Below, piece after piece: positions 17,132-25,643 of a stretch of DNA of 64,000 nucleotides; position 1 is the first letter of the stretch, and every line of letters begins with the position of its first letter. The stretch covers positions 28,963-92,962 of the forward strand of contig JANYKW010000009.1 in NCBI GenBank assembly GCA_025358025.1. The letters are read 5' to 3'. Below the pieces are notes generated by a model that saw only the letters and a list, made by a program, of their open reading frames with translations, made no database searches and was not told the origin of the DNA. This DNA comes from Bacteroidia bacterium. GTDB lineage: Bacteria; Bacteroidota; Bacteroidia; Bacteroidales; Prolixibacteraceae. A program made the translations under genes and the position numbers.

Positions 17132-20100
17132 TTAAAAATCAAAGTTTAACTTAAATCCCAGTGAACCTGTCCAGGGCATCATGTTATAGTATTCGGCCCC
17201 CTGAATCCAGCTGCTGCCTGTATTTCGGTAGGCCCTTTCCGGATCGATGTGAATACCTGCTTCTGTCCATTCAAAAATGTTTGCAGCAACAAAAGCTACA
17301 GACGCATTCTGAATATTGATTTTTTGCATCCATGTCTTTGGAAGCCGATAGGATAAAGTAACCTCCCTTATTTTGACGTAGGTTGAGCTAAAGACAGCCC
17401 TGTCAACAATTGCTCTGTTAGACGCCTGGTTTGCATTAAAAGGATCCAGCCATTTCGTTAGTGCCGGATCACCCAAATTCTCAACGTAAGTCTTGACACT
17501 TCCTACCGTCGTTTCATAAACTCCGGGATTAAAGCTGGCATCCGCATAACGATTCGCAGGTACTGGATTTGGCCATGCAAAACCGCCTAATTCCGGAAGT
17601 CTGCCACCCACCCAATTGCCAAAAAATGCATCAGGATTTGCTTTGATCTGATCGACGATATTTTTGCTTTTGTCATGAGGAGCACCACTGAATGAACTTT
17701 CATTTACCCCGTTATTTTGCATGAACATCCAGGAGTTGGAATAGAATTCTCCTCCCTGGTTCCATTCAATATTGGCATAAAGCGAAAATGCCTTGTAGGT
17801 AAAAGTTGGCTGAACTCCAAGAATAAAATCCTGGTTGGTGTTACCAATTTTAACCATGTGTGCAGGATCCTGATCCATTTGGTATTTTCCTGAAGATGCA
17901 ATAATTGGGTAGCCATAATAAGGTGATGCCTTATCAGAAACCGATAAAATCGGCTTCTCCCAAATATCGCCAAGCTTTTCACCTACTTTGGTCCGAATCA
18001 CTCCATTTCCTCCCTCAATCGAATAAAAATCAATATTGGAGAGTCCTTCAGCCAACTCTTTCAGGATGGATTTATTTTTAGTAAAACTGAAATTCAAATC
18101 CCATCTGAAATCCTTTTTAACGATTGGGGAAGAGGTTAGATTGATTTCCCATCCGCTACTCTCAATATTACCCGAATTGATCGATTTTGAGGATGCACCT
18201 GATTCAATTGGCAAAGAAATATTTAGAATTTGATTTTTGTTCTGAATGACATAATAAGTCACATCAAAACCAATTCTGTTGTTCAGAAATTTCAAATCTG
18301 TACCAATTTCGTTGGAAGTTGAACGTTCCGGTTTCAGGTTATTGTTGGCAAGATTTCCTCCCATATACATTTGCTTGGCAGTGCCCCAGTCAGGTCCAAT
18401 GGAGAAAGCCGGAGCGAGGTTGTAGGGACCCGTATCATTCCCCAGCTGTGCAAACCCTGCCCTTAACTTTGCATAGGTAACCCATATTGGCATGTCAACC
18501 ATCTGAGAAACAATTAAACTCAGGGAAGCGGAAGGGTAGAAATAGGATCTGTTCTCAGCAGGCAAAGTGCTTGACCAGTCATTACGTCCGGTTAAATCTA
18601 AATAAGCCAACCCTTTGTAATCAATCGACGCCATGCCGTAAACACTGTAAACAGCTTTTTCATACCAGCTGCTGGAATAACTGATTGTTCCAGGAACCCC
18701 ATTCGAAATTGTATAGAGTTCTGGTATAACCAGGGAAGTTGTAGTATTAATTAAGGAACTTCCATAAACATATCTTTGGTTCGCCGCTATGAACCCATTT
18801 ACATTCCAATCCTTATTGATTTGCTTCTTGTAGGACAGGTTAAATTCTATGTTGTTTTCTTTGTTATAGAAATCAGACACATTGTAATATCCTGTCGTGT
18901 TAGTGGTCGTACTAAAGGCTCTTTTCCCTTCACGGTTCTCATTGTAAGCATCCCTTAAGTAACGTCCCATCAGACTCAACTCTTTGGTAATATTCCAGTC
19001 AAACTGAACTTTAGTAATCAACCGGTCTCTCATAAAAGAGTTGGTATTCTCATTAGCAACAAAATAGGCATTGTTCTGTTTGGACGCATTCACATATTGT
19101 TGAATGCCTTCCATACCCGGAACCCAGTAATTTTTCAGATCGTTGATATTTACCTGGGCTCCCTTCTCATATAAACTTCTTACCACGTCATTTCTGTCGT
19201 CTCCTGTAACATTCGGCCGATTGTCAGATCCGGTTTCATTCCAGTTAAAATTAGCCGTAACCGATAGTTTGTCTGACAACTTGTACAGCGTATTAAGATT
19301 GATCGTACTTCTCTTTAAATTGGTATTGGGGATCATACCCTGGTTCCTCATATCTCCGAGTGATAACCTGAAATAGCCATTCTTGTTGTTTCCTTCAACA
19401 GCCACATTGTTGGTAAGGGTATACCCTGTTCTCATAAAATCCTGGATACGATTTTTATATGAAACAAGCGGTACTGCTGCACCATTACTGTTCCATAATA
19501 CCCATTTTTCACCAACATCCAATTGAGAACCCCATGATTCATTCTCGGCCTGCTCAAGAATGTGAGCTCCTGCCTTACCACTGCCGAATCTTGTTTGATA
19601 GGGATAAACATCCGTCATTACGTCAAAGACAGTGGATGAATTGACCGCAACACCTATTCCTTTTTTGCCCTTTACACCTGATCTGGTAGTGATCAGAACA
19701 ACACCATTCCCTGCACGTGAACCATAAAGGGCCGCTGCACTTGCCCCCTTCAATACTGAAACGCTCTCAACATCATCCGGATTTAAGTCAGATATCGCAT
19801 TACCCATATCCGCTCCATTGTAAAGGTTGGTTGCAGTGTTGGACACCGGAACGCCGTCAATTACAAACAATGGCTGATTGTCATTGCTTAATGATTTTGC
19901 ACCCCTGATGATTATATTGACAGATGATCCCGCATTCCCGTTCATTTGTGAAATTCTTACCCCCGCAACTTTACCCTGCAGTCCTGTCAAAACGTTCATC
20001 TGCGGGGTTTCTGTCAATAGTTCCCCTTTTACTTCAGCAACAGAATAACCAAGTGCCTTTTTCTCCCTCTTCATGCCCAGTGCAGTCACAACCACATCGC

Positions 20101-20749
20101 TGACTCCAACTGAGACAGCTGCCATCGACAGATTGATTACCGACTTTTGACTGATGTCTGTCTCTATAGTTTCCATCCCAACGAATGATACTACCAAGAT
20201 CTTTGCATCCTGTGGAACTTTCAAAATGAACTCACCATTGACGTCTGTCGTGATTCCTATGGTTGTCCCCTTGACCACAATAGAAACCCCTGGTAATGGG
20301 ACATTACTATCGTCTGAAATTTTCCCTTTGATCTCTTTCCTCTGAGACTGAGGAAGATCTGAAGAAATTACGTTCGGGTCAGAACCATCTGCCTCCAGAA
20401 TGACAATCTGCCGGTCATAAATTTTGAACCTGTTTTTGGTATCCGAAAAAACTTGAGCCAGAATATATTCGACTCCCTCATTTTCTGCACTTACCGATAC
20501 AATTCGGTTGAGATCCAGCGTTTTTTCATTGTAAAGCAAAATGAACTCGCTGCTTTTTTCAATCTCTGAAAATACTTGAGAAACCGCTATCTGATTCAGT
20601 GAAAAAGTAAATTTGGTTTGCTGAGAGTAACTTTTCGCAGAAACGGTAGCAATTGAAATGAGCATTAAAAAAGAAAGAATTTTCATTCTCATTAAGATTT
20701 TGCTCATGCCCTCCTTGAAGGAACATGAATGCACATGAATTTTTTTCAT
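17132..20749 (-). CDS. SusC/RagA-family TonB-linked outer-membrane transporter with STN domain
   Basis: A 1205-residue outer-membrane protein. Order: signal peptide to about residue 43; an STN (secretin/TonB short N-terminal) domain about 48-118; a carboxypeptidase-regulatory-like domain about 137-205 (GKISDDSNVPLPGVSIVVKG); a TonB plug about 220-345 with QPLFVIDGVPV and the SVLKGASAAALYGSRAGNGV signature; then the beta-barrel to the final aromatic FDF. The STN domain means that it can signal to the FecR-type anti-sigma factor encoded just upstream. With SusD it imports oligomeric nutrients at TonB expense. A second ATG at 20707 follows AAGGAGG by only two bases; the upstream start MKKIHVHS is more usual for the family. 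Confidence 0.95.
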   Translation of the reverse strand: MKKIHVHSCSFKEGMSKILMRMKILSFLMLISIATVSAKSYSQQTKFTFSLNQIAVSQVFSEIEKSSEFILLYNEKTLDLNRIVSVSAENEGVEYILAQVFSDTKNRFKIYDRQIVILEADGSDPNVISSDLPQSQRKEIKGKISDDSNVPLPGVSIVVKGTTIGITTDVNGEFILKVPQDAKILVVSFVGMETIETDISQKSVINLSMAAVSVGVSDVVVTALGMKREKKALGYSVAEVKGELLTETPQMNVLTGLQGKVAGVRISQMNGNAGSSVNIIIRGAKSLSNDNQPLFVIDGVPVSNTATNLYNGADMGNAISDLNPDDVESVSVLKGASAAALYGSRAGNGVVLITTRSGVKGKKGIGVAVNSSTVFDVMTDVYPYQTRFGSGKAGAHILEQAENESWGSQLDVGEKWVLWNSNGAAVPLVSYKNRIQDFMRTGYTLTNNVAVEGNNKNGYFRLSLGDMRNQGMIPNTNLKRSTINLNTLYKLSDKLSVTANFNWNETGSDNRPNVTGDDRNDVVRSLYEKGAQVNINDLKNYWVPGMEGIQQYVNASKQNNAYFVANENTNSFMRDRLITKVQFDWNITKELSLMGRYLRDAYNENREGKRAFSTTTNTTGYYNVSDFYNKENNIEFNLSYKKQINKDWNVNGFIAANQRYVYGSSLINTTTSLVIPELYTISNGVPGTISYSSSWYEKAVYSVYGMASIDYKGLAYLDLTGRNDWSSTLPAENRSYFYPSASLSLIVSQMVDMPIWVTYAKLRAGFAQLGNDTGPYNLAPAFSIGPDWGTAKQMYMGGNLANNNLKPERSTSNEIGTDLKFLNNRIGFDVTYYVIQNKNQILNISLPIESGASSKSINSGNIESSGWEINLTSSPIVKKDFRWDLNFSFTKNKSILKELAEGLSNIDFYSIEGGNGVIRTKVGEKLGDIWEKPILSVSDKASPYYGYPIIASSGKYQMDQDPAHMVKIGNTNQDFILGVQPTFTYKAFSLYANIEWNQGGEFYSNSWMFMQNNGVNESSFSGAPHDKSKNIVDQIKANPDAFFGNWVGGRLPELGGFAWPNPVPANRYADASFNPGVYETTVGSVKTYVENLGDPALTKWLDPFNANQASNRAIVDRAVFSSTYVKIREVTLSYRLPKTWMQKINIQNASVAFVAANIFEWTEAGIHIDPERAYRNTGSSWIQGAEYYNMMPWTGSLGFKLNFDF

Positions 20750-20792
20750 AGATTTGTACTGTTTATGTTTAACTTTTCGGTGAACTAAAACA

Positions 20793-20822
20793 TTGCCGGT
20801 GAGTTGACAGACTCACCGGCAA
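20793..20822 (-). terminator. Strong hairpin between the FecR-like and SusC-like genes
   Basis: Twelve-base perfectly complementary arms (20793-20804 and 20811-20822, core GCCGGTGAG) enclose a 6-base loop and are followed on the minus strand by ATGTTTTAG. It should terminate the sigma/FecR transcript, leaving SusC/SusD under its own promoter, which fits sigma-dependent control. Confidence 0.7.
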
Positions 20823-20835
20823 ACTCTCGATTCTC

Positions 20836-22068
20836 TTAATTCCTCATAGGCATTTCATTATTTATACCAACAAATATTTTTTGCTGTTCTATCCTGTAGG
20901 TTACTTTTGCAACATGAGCCAATACCTTCATTACATCTTCAATAGAATCTTTAAGATCTAGTTTTCCGCTGATAAGATCGTCCGATGGAAAAAAATCGGT
21001 GTACAAAACCTGAATATTATAATACCTCTCAACTTTTTTTAAAACATTGCTCAAAGGCTCTTTGTAGAATAAAAACCATCCCTCAGTCCATGCAGTATAT
21101 CTATCTGTATCAACTTCTTCATTTACTTTTGTAGTAAGATCAGTTTTGTTGAACAATGCCCGCTGATGTCCATTTAAAAAAATCTCCTTCCCAAATAAAT
21201 TCATCCCCTTGTTCTCTCTCAAAGAAACTGATCCCTCTACCAATACGGTCATTACCTCCTTGTCAGCTTCATAATCGGATACATTGAATCTGGTGCCCAA
21301 AACCCTGATAACGACATCTTTGGTTTTAACAAAAAAAGGATTCAACTTATCAGGTGAAACATTGAAAAAAGCTTCGCCTTCAAGAAATACTTCCCGTTTC
21401 GATCCTGTGAACCTATCAGGAAATGCCATCTTGCTTCCTGCATTCAACCATACTTTTGTGCCATCAGCCAACTCTACGATTGTTTTTTTTCCATATGGCA
21501 CAACAACTTGGTTCATAGCTACTTCTGTTTTCTTTTCACTGACTCTGGAAAGTGCTACGGTACTATCGTTATTAATCCGGATGGCATGATTTTGTGCGTT
21601 AACTTTGATGGTAGATTCATCCTTCTTCAAATCAATCTCCTCTCCTGTAGATAAAATCAGTCTGGATTGCCGCATCATTGTACCCGGCTTTAAAGTATAC
21701 CACTGAAAAGTTTCATCCTTTTTGAACTTCCAGTAACCTGCTGTTGTCAACATCATCACAAAAACAATTGTAGCAGCATATCTTAGAAATTTATGGTACC
21801 TTCTGGTTTTTATCTTTGATTGGTGGGTTTGATCAACCTGATAAATTTTTCCCCACATATCGTAAATATCATCCTGAATAACAGGCTCCTCTTTCACTCC
21901 TAAAATCATGATAATTTCCCTGGCTTGCCTGACTTTAAGTGCAAACTGTGGATAATCATCCACAAGCTGGTCCAGTTCCAGATTTTCGGAAAGATGTTTC
22001 AACCAGATCGGAAAATCCCGGTCTTCCAACATCTCTTCCACAGTATATCCAAGGTATTTCTTATACAC
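20836..22068 (-). CDS. FecR-family anti-sigma factor
   Basis: A 410-residue inner-membrane protein. The N-terminal cytoplasmic part (1-90) would bind the ECF sigma factor; one transmembrane helix lies at about 94-113; the periplasmic part holds a FecR domain (VVVPYGKKTIVELADGTKVW near 185-204, then FLEGEAFFNVSPDKLNPFFV) and a C-terminal DUF4974-like domain (PLSNVLKKVERYYNIQV). It relays occupancy of the SusC STN domain to the sigma factor encoded 66 bases upstream. The start codon is GTG; no ATG lies upstream in frame. Together with the sigma and SusC/SusD genes it completes a FecIRA-like cell-surface signalling set. Confidence 0.92.
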   Translation of the reverse strand: MYKKYLGYTVEEMLEDRDFPIWLKHLSENLELDQLVDDYPQFALKVRQAREIIMILGVKEEPVIQDDIYDMWGKIYQVDQTHQSKIKTRRYHKFLRYAATIVFVMMLTTAGYWKFKKDETFQWYTLKPGTMMRQSRLILSTGEEIDLKKDESTIKVNAQNHAIRINNDSTVALSRVSEKKTEVAMNQVVVPYGKKTIVELADGTKVWLNAGSKMAFPDRFTGSKREVFLEGEAFFNVSPDKLNPFFVKTKDVVIRVLGTRFNVSDYEADKEVMTVLVEGSVSLRENKGMNLFGKEIFLNGHQRALFNKTDLTTKVNEEVDTDRYTAWTEGWFLFYKEPLSNVLKKVERYYNIQVLYTDFFPSDDLISGKLDLKDSIEDVMKVLAHVAKVTYRIEQQKIFVGINNEMPMRN

Positions 22069-22134
22069 AAAATGAGTTTTGGCCGTTTAAATAATAAAGA
22101 CTTCAATTCAATCTTTGTGGACAGATTTTGCAAC

Positions 22135-22713
22135 TTATTTTTTGAGCAGGAACAGGAAAATCATATCAGCAGGCTCCAGGTGCTCTCGCAGGGACTTTAA
22201 AGCTCTGAAAACCATTTTTCTGGCTGAATCATACTTGATTGACATTAGCTTACAGATTTCTACATAACTGTAATCACAGGAATATCGGTAATAAAGAATC
22301 TCACGTTGTTTAGGTGTAATCGTGCTGAGAACCCTTCTGATTACCTGAACTCTATTCTGATCTGTTTCCTTTCCAATCAGTTCATCTTCATATGAATAGG
22401 TAATTGACAACTCGTAGGAATTATTCTCAGCATTCGAAACTTCAAAATGCTTCTCAGAATCTATACTTCTAATAATCTCATGTTTAAAAGCAGCCATTAA
22501 ATAGAAAAGGATGTTATCTGTCTCTCCCAGGGAAGTCCTGGTTCTGATAAGGCGATAAAAAATCTCCTGAATGGTATCTTTAATAAGCGCTTCGTCAGGA
22601 GAAAATTTCCTTCCGTAATGAAACATGAGTTCAACATTACGACAATAAATGTATGATAAAGCATAGCTCTTACCCTCCCTGAAATCATTCCAAATAGTTG
22701 AATCAGATAGCAT
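22135..22713 (-). CDS. ECF-type RNA polymerase sigma factor
   Basis: A 192-residue sigma-70-family protein of the size usual for ECF factors. Region 2 is visible at about 12-80 (ALIKDTIQEIFYRLIRTR, FYLMAAFKHEIIR) and region 4 at about 125-180 (TPKQREILYYRYSCDYSYVEICKLMSIKYDSARKMVFRALKSLR), including the helix-turn-helix. It should direct transcription of the SusC/SusD operon when released by the FecR-like protein downstream. The C-terminal tail (ADMIFLFLLKK) is unusually hydrophobic. It is divergent from the ceramidase-like gene, sharing a 152-base intergenic region. Confidence 0.92.
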   Translation of the reverse strand: MLSDSTIWNDFREGKSYALSYIYCRNVELMFHYGRKFSPDEALIKDTIQEIFYRLIRTRTSLGETDNILFYLMAAFKHEIIRSIDSEKHFEVSNAENNSYELSITYSYEDELIGKETDQNRVQVIRRVLSTITPKQREILYYRYSCDYSYVEICKLMSIKYDSARKMVFRALKSLREHLEPADMIFLFLLKK

Positions 22714-22820
22714 GTAAGATTTTTTTGATCCATAAAATTATGAAATATTCTGATGGGTACGTCAAAAATTCAAAATATTAATTTCTAAAGAATAATGTAC
22801 ATCGATAACCTTCTCGTGAT

Positions 22821-22828
22821 TATCTTTG
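22821..22828 (+). promoter_or_regulatory. Candidate -7 promoter element TATCTTTG
   Basis: TATCTTTG fits TAnnTTTG and lies 37 bases before the ATG at 22866. No TTTG at about -33 was found. Confidence 0.35.
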
Positions 22829-22865
22829 CAACGAATTAAGTTTCAAATCTCTATTAACTATTAAC

Positions 22866-24413
22866 ATGAAAAAGTTTTTTAAATACCTGGGGATTGGTTT
22901 TCTGCTCCTCATTATTTGCCTGCTCTTTTGGGTTGCATCCAATCTTAAAGACCAGCATCCGGGCTACGCTGTAGACCTGAAAATTTTAAACAATCCTCCT
23001 TCCCAACTATATGCAGGATTTTCAGCCATGTCAATCACACCCGCAGTTCCCGACCGCTGGGATGACAAAAACAATAATGCCGAATATGATTCCGGTGAAA
23101 CCTTTACCGATGGAAATGGCAACGGGAAGTTTGATCCGGTTTGGATCGCCGGTTTCGGAAACAACAAACCCGCAAATGGAATTCACGATGAATTATGGGC
23201 CCGGGCTATGGTCATTGATGACGGAAAAACCCGCCTGGCTATTGTCGTACTCGATGCCATTGGCTTTATGAACAACGATATTATCGATGTGAGAGACCTG
23301 ATTTCCAAAGAGGCCGGAATCACATATGCCATCATCTCCTCTACCCATACCCATGAAGGACCGGATCTGCTGGGAATGTGGGGGAAGAGTCCATTCAGCA
23401 GCGGGGTCAATCCGGACCATATTAAATTTGTTAAAAGTCAGGCTGTTAAGGCTATAGAAACTGCTGCGAAAAATATACGTCCGGTTCATCTGTCCATTTC
23501 AGAAGACCTGACAGGCGCAATGCCGCTTGTCCTTGACACCAGAATGCCCGAAGTTTTTGACTCCGGACTGCGCATGATTCAGGTTCTGGACAAAGAAAAC
23601 GGGAAGACACTGGGAACGCTGATATCCTTTGGCGATCATCCCGAAACGCTCTGGAGCGATAACCTCTTGCTGACTTCGGATTTTCCTCATTATGTGCGTG
23701 AAGGTATTGAAAAAGGGGTATTTAGCAAGGATAGCCTGATGAAGGCCGGAGTCGGTGGTGTAACCGTGTATGCCAGTGCTGCATTAGGCGGACTGATGAC
23801 AACTCATCCCAGACTGACCGTAAAAGATCCTTTCTCAGGCGAAGAATTCAAGGCGCCTACTTTCGAAAAAGCTGCCGCCCAGGGAAAAAGTATGGCTAAT
23901 CTGGCTCTGTTGGCCATGGATAAACCACTGGAAATCATAGATTCAGCATCCATTTCAATTGTCGCGAAAACAGTGCCCATTCCGTTGGACAACACCATGT
24001 TCAAACTTGCTGCAATGTTGGGAATTATGAAAAGAGGAACAATGGGTTGGATGAAAATGAAATCTGAACTTGCGGTTGTGAAAATCGGTCCAATTTCGAT
24101 GGTTACTATACCTGGAGAGTTATATCCTGAAATTTTAAATGGTGGGGTTGAATCTCCTGAAGGACAGGATTTTAAGATTTCTCCCGTCGAAACTCCATCT
24201 ATTCGCGAAATGATGCCGGGAAAATACAAGTTCATGTTCGGACTGGCAAACGACGAAATAGGGTACATAGTCCCTAAAAGCCAATGGGACGAAAAAGCTC
24301 CTTACACCTACGGAAAAGAGGGTCGTCCTTACGGAGAGGTCAACTCACTAGGACCTGAAACAGCTCCAACCATCCATAAAAATATCAAAGAAATGCTTGA
24401 AGAACTGAAATAA
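22866..24413 (+). CDS. Neutral/alkaline ceramidase-like hydrolase with inserted Ca-loop-like segment
   Basis: A 515-residue protein with an N-terminal membrane anchor or signal (about 5-26), then the N-terminal domain of the neutral ceramidase family. Motifs are GFSAMSITPAVPD near 52-64, GIHDELWARAMVI near 105-117, and the zinc-site STHTHEGPDLLG near 158-169, with a further GDHPETLW near 257. Between SITP and the GF motif there is an Asp/Asn/Gly-rich insert (WDDKNNNAEYDSGETFTDG and GNGKFD) resembling two calcium-binding loops. The family cleaves the N-acyl bond of ceramides, but many bacterial relatives have unknown substrates. It stands alone on the plus strand; its stop abuts a long hairpin. 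Confidence 0.82.
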   Translation: MKKFFKYLGIGFLLLIICLLFWVASNLKDQHPGYAVDLKILNNPPSQLYAGFSAMSITPAVPDRWDDKNNNAEYDSGETFTDGNGNGKFDPVWIAGFGNNKPANGIHDELWARAMVIDDGKTRLAIVVLDAIGFMNNDIIDVRDLISKEAGITYAIISSTHTHEGPDLLGMWGKSPFSSGVNPDHIKFVKSQAVKAIETAAKNIRPVHLSISEDLTGAMPLVLDTRMPEVFDSGLRMIQVLDKENGKTLGTLISFGDHPETLWSDNLLLTSDFPHYVREGIEKGVFSKDSLMKAGVGGVTVYASAALGGLMTTHPRLTVKDPFSGEEFKAPTFEKAAAQGKSMANLALLAMDKPLEIIDSASISIVAKTVPIPLDNTMFKLAAMLGIMKRGTMGWMKMKSELAVVKIGPISMVTIPGELYPEILNGGVESPEGQDFKISPVETPSIREMMPGKYKFMFGLANDEIGYIVPKSQWDEKAPYTYGKEGRPYGEVNSLGPETAPTIHKNIKEMLEELK

Positions 24414-24565
24414 AGAGTGACTAAAGTGAACTAAAGTACTTGGGAACTCCGCACTTTAGCACAAGGCGAAATATAAGATATGTGACATGAGGCCGTTTAT
24501 CTTGATGATAGCATAATACTTTAGTCACTTTAGTTCACTTTAGTCACTCTAGCTCACTCTAGTTC
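24414..24565. repeat. Tandem 9-10-bp array and 23-bp perfect inverted repeat
   Basis: Positions 24518-24565 contain five tandem units of 9-10 bases (ACTTTAGTC, ACTTTAGTTC, ACTTTAGTC, ACTCTAGCTC, ACTCTAGTTC). Positions 24414-24436, directly after the ceramidase-like stop, are the exact reverse complement of 24528-24550, giving a 23-bp stem with a 91-base loop. The array extends over the stop codon and last residues of the HAD gene. It could end transcription from both sides, and it may be a mobile or slippage-derived repeat. Confidence 0.8.
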
Positions 24566-25255
24566 ACTTACAAAAATCAACTCCTCCACCTGATACACCT
24601 CTTTCACAACTACATCGGCACCCGAATACCACAAAATTTCATCCTCAAGAATCCCGGTATTGATGCCGATGGTGAAAATGCCTGCTGCCTTTGCCGCCTC
24701 AATACCCAAGGGTGCATTTTCAATAACCACGACCTGGTCTGGCGTATATCCTGATCTGGCCAGGGCTGTCAGGTAAGGTTCAGGATGAGGTTTACAGTTG
24801 GTTACATCCTTCCCCGAAATGATCTTTTCCTTTTGAACCAATCCGGAAAAATCATTGCACAGCTCTTCAAGCAAAAGATCCTGACCGGACCCTGTTACAA
24901 CCCATATTTCCATTCCCGCAGATTTTGCCTTTTCCATCAATTTCGAAATTCCTTGCAGAGGTAATGGTCTGACCATGCTATCAAAAAATTCGGTCTTCTT
25001 CCCATAAATCAGTTCAATCTCCTCGTTTGTAGCAGACCTTCCCAACTTTTCCTGGTACAAAAGATGAATGGTTGAAGATCCTGTTCTCCCTTCATTCAAG
25101 TATACCTGCTCCAGAGGGAAATCCCACCCCATGTAGCCAAAAGCTTTGCTCCAGGCCTCAGAATGATTTCCCATGGAATCGTAAATCACACCATCCATAT
25201 CAAAAAAAATGGCTTTAACATGACCTAAGCCATTCAAATATTTTTTTCTTTGCAT
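24554..25255 (-). CDS. HAD-superfamily hydrolase, beta-phosphoglucomutase-like
   Basis: A 233-residue cytosolic protein from the ATG at 25255 (an in-frame TTG at 25264 lies inside the promoter element). HAD motifs: FFDMDGVIYDS near 16-26 with the nucleophile Asp and acid/base Asp, WVVTGSG near 119 (motif II), the Lys in CKPHPEPYL near 155 (motif III) and VVIENAPLGIEAAKAAG near 170-186 (motif IV, with Glu-Asn in place of the usual Glu-Asp). The alpha-helical cap is type C1. Family members are phosphatases of sugar phosphates or beta-phosphoglucomutases. The last residues (VSELE) are encoded inside a tandem repeat array. Confidence 0.85.
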   Translation of the reverse strand: MQRKKYLNGLGHVKAIFFDMDGVIYDSMGNHSEAWSKAFGYMGWDFPLEQVYLNEGRTGSSTIHLLYQEKLGRSATNEEIELIYGKKTEFFDSMVRPLPLQGISKLMEKAKSAGMEIWVVTGSGQDLLLEELCNDFSGLVQKEKIISGKDVTNCKPHPEPYLTALARSGYTPDQVVVIENAPLGIEAAKAAGIFTIGINTGILEDEILWYSGADVVVKEVYQVEELIFVSELE

Positions 25256-25261
25256 ATGCCA

Positions 25262-25269
25262 CAAAAGTA
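25262..25269 (-). promoter_or_regulatory. Candidate -7 promoter element TACTTTTG
   Basis: TACTTTTG on the minus strand fits TAnnTTTG. A start site 5-7 bases downstream would fall at or just before the ATG at 25255, so the HAD mRNA may be leaderless. No -33 element was seen. Confidence 0.35.
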
Positions 25270-25457
25270 CTTCTTTCGATTACATTCTCCACCCGATCTG
25301 TCCGCCAATGATAAAAACACTATTTCCTCTTCATATTAAAACAATATTTTACTCCGATTGAACAACCCGCTAAAGTTTATCTGATTCACCTTGTTGCTCA
25401 GAAAATTCATACCTTTGACAGGGTTTTTTTACAATCAAACTGAACACTTTAGATTCT

Positions 25458-25613
25458 TTAAAATTGAGTCCACTCCGAAAATTCAAAAACCCCTAAATCC
25501 TCTAAAGGGGACTTTGACATGTTTATTGATTTTCAACGAGTTACCCTTTAGGGGTCAGAAGTAAATAAGTTGAAAATTAATGAACTCGGGCTTTTCGGAG
25601 TGGACTTAAAATT
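25458..25613. mobile_element. 140-bp terminal-inverted-repeat element (MITE-like) with candidate 8-bp duplication
   Basis: Fifteen-base perfect inverted repeats AGTCCACTCCGAAAA (25467-25481) and TTTTCGGAGTGGACT (25592-25606) bound a segment with nested inverted repeats: ACCCCTAAA (25489-25497) with TTTAGGGGT (25547-25555), and TTGATTTTCAAC (25526-25537) with GTTGAAAATTAA (25569-25580, 11 of 12). TTAAAATT occurs directly on both sides (25458-25465 and 25606-25613) and could be a target-site duplication. It carries no ORF. It fills most of the 379-bp gap before the flavoprotein gene; the rest (25265-25457) holds nothing else that I recognise. Confidence 0.6.
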
Positions 25614-25643
25614 TATTAGTTCAACAAGAGAGCAGAAGAATTT

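Noticed and set aside
21947..21964. TGTGGATAA followed by TCATCCACA, a perfect DnaA box and a near-box forming an imperfect palindrome.
   Set aside because: It lies inside the FecR-like coding sequence, is isolated, and has no cluster of boxes around it.
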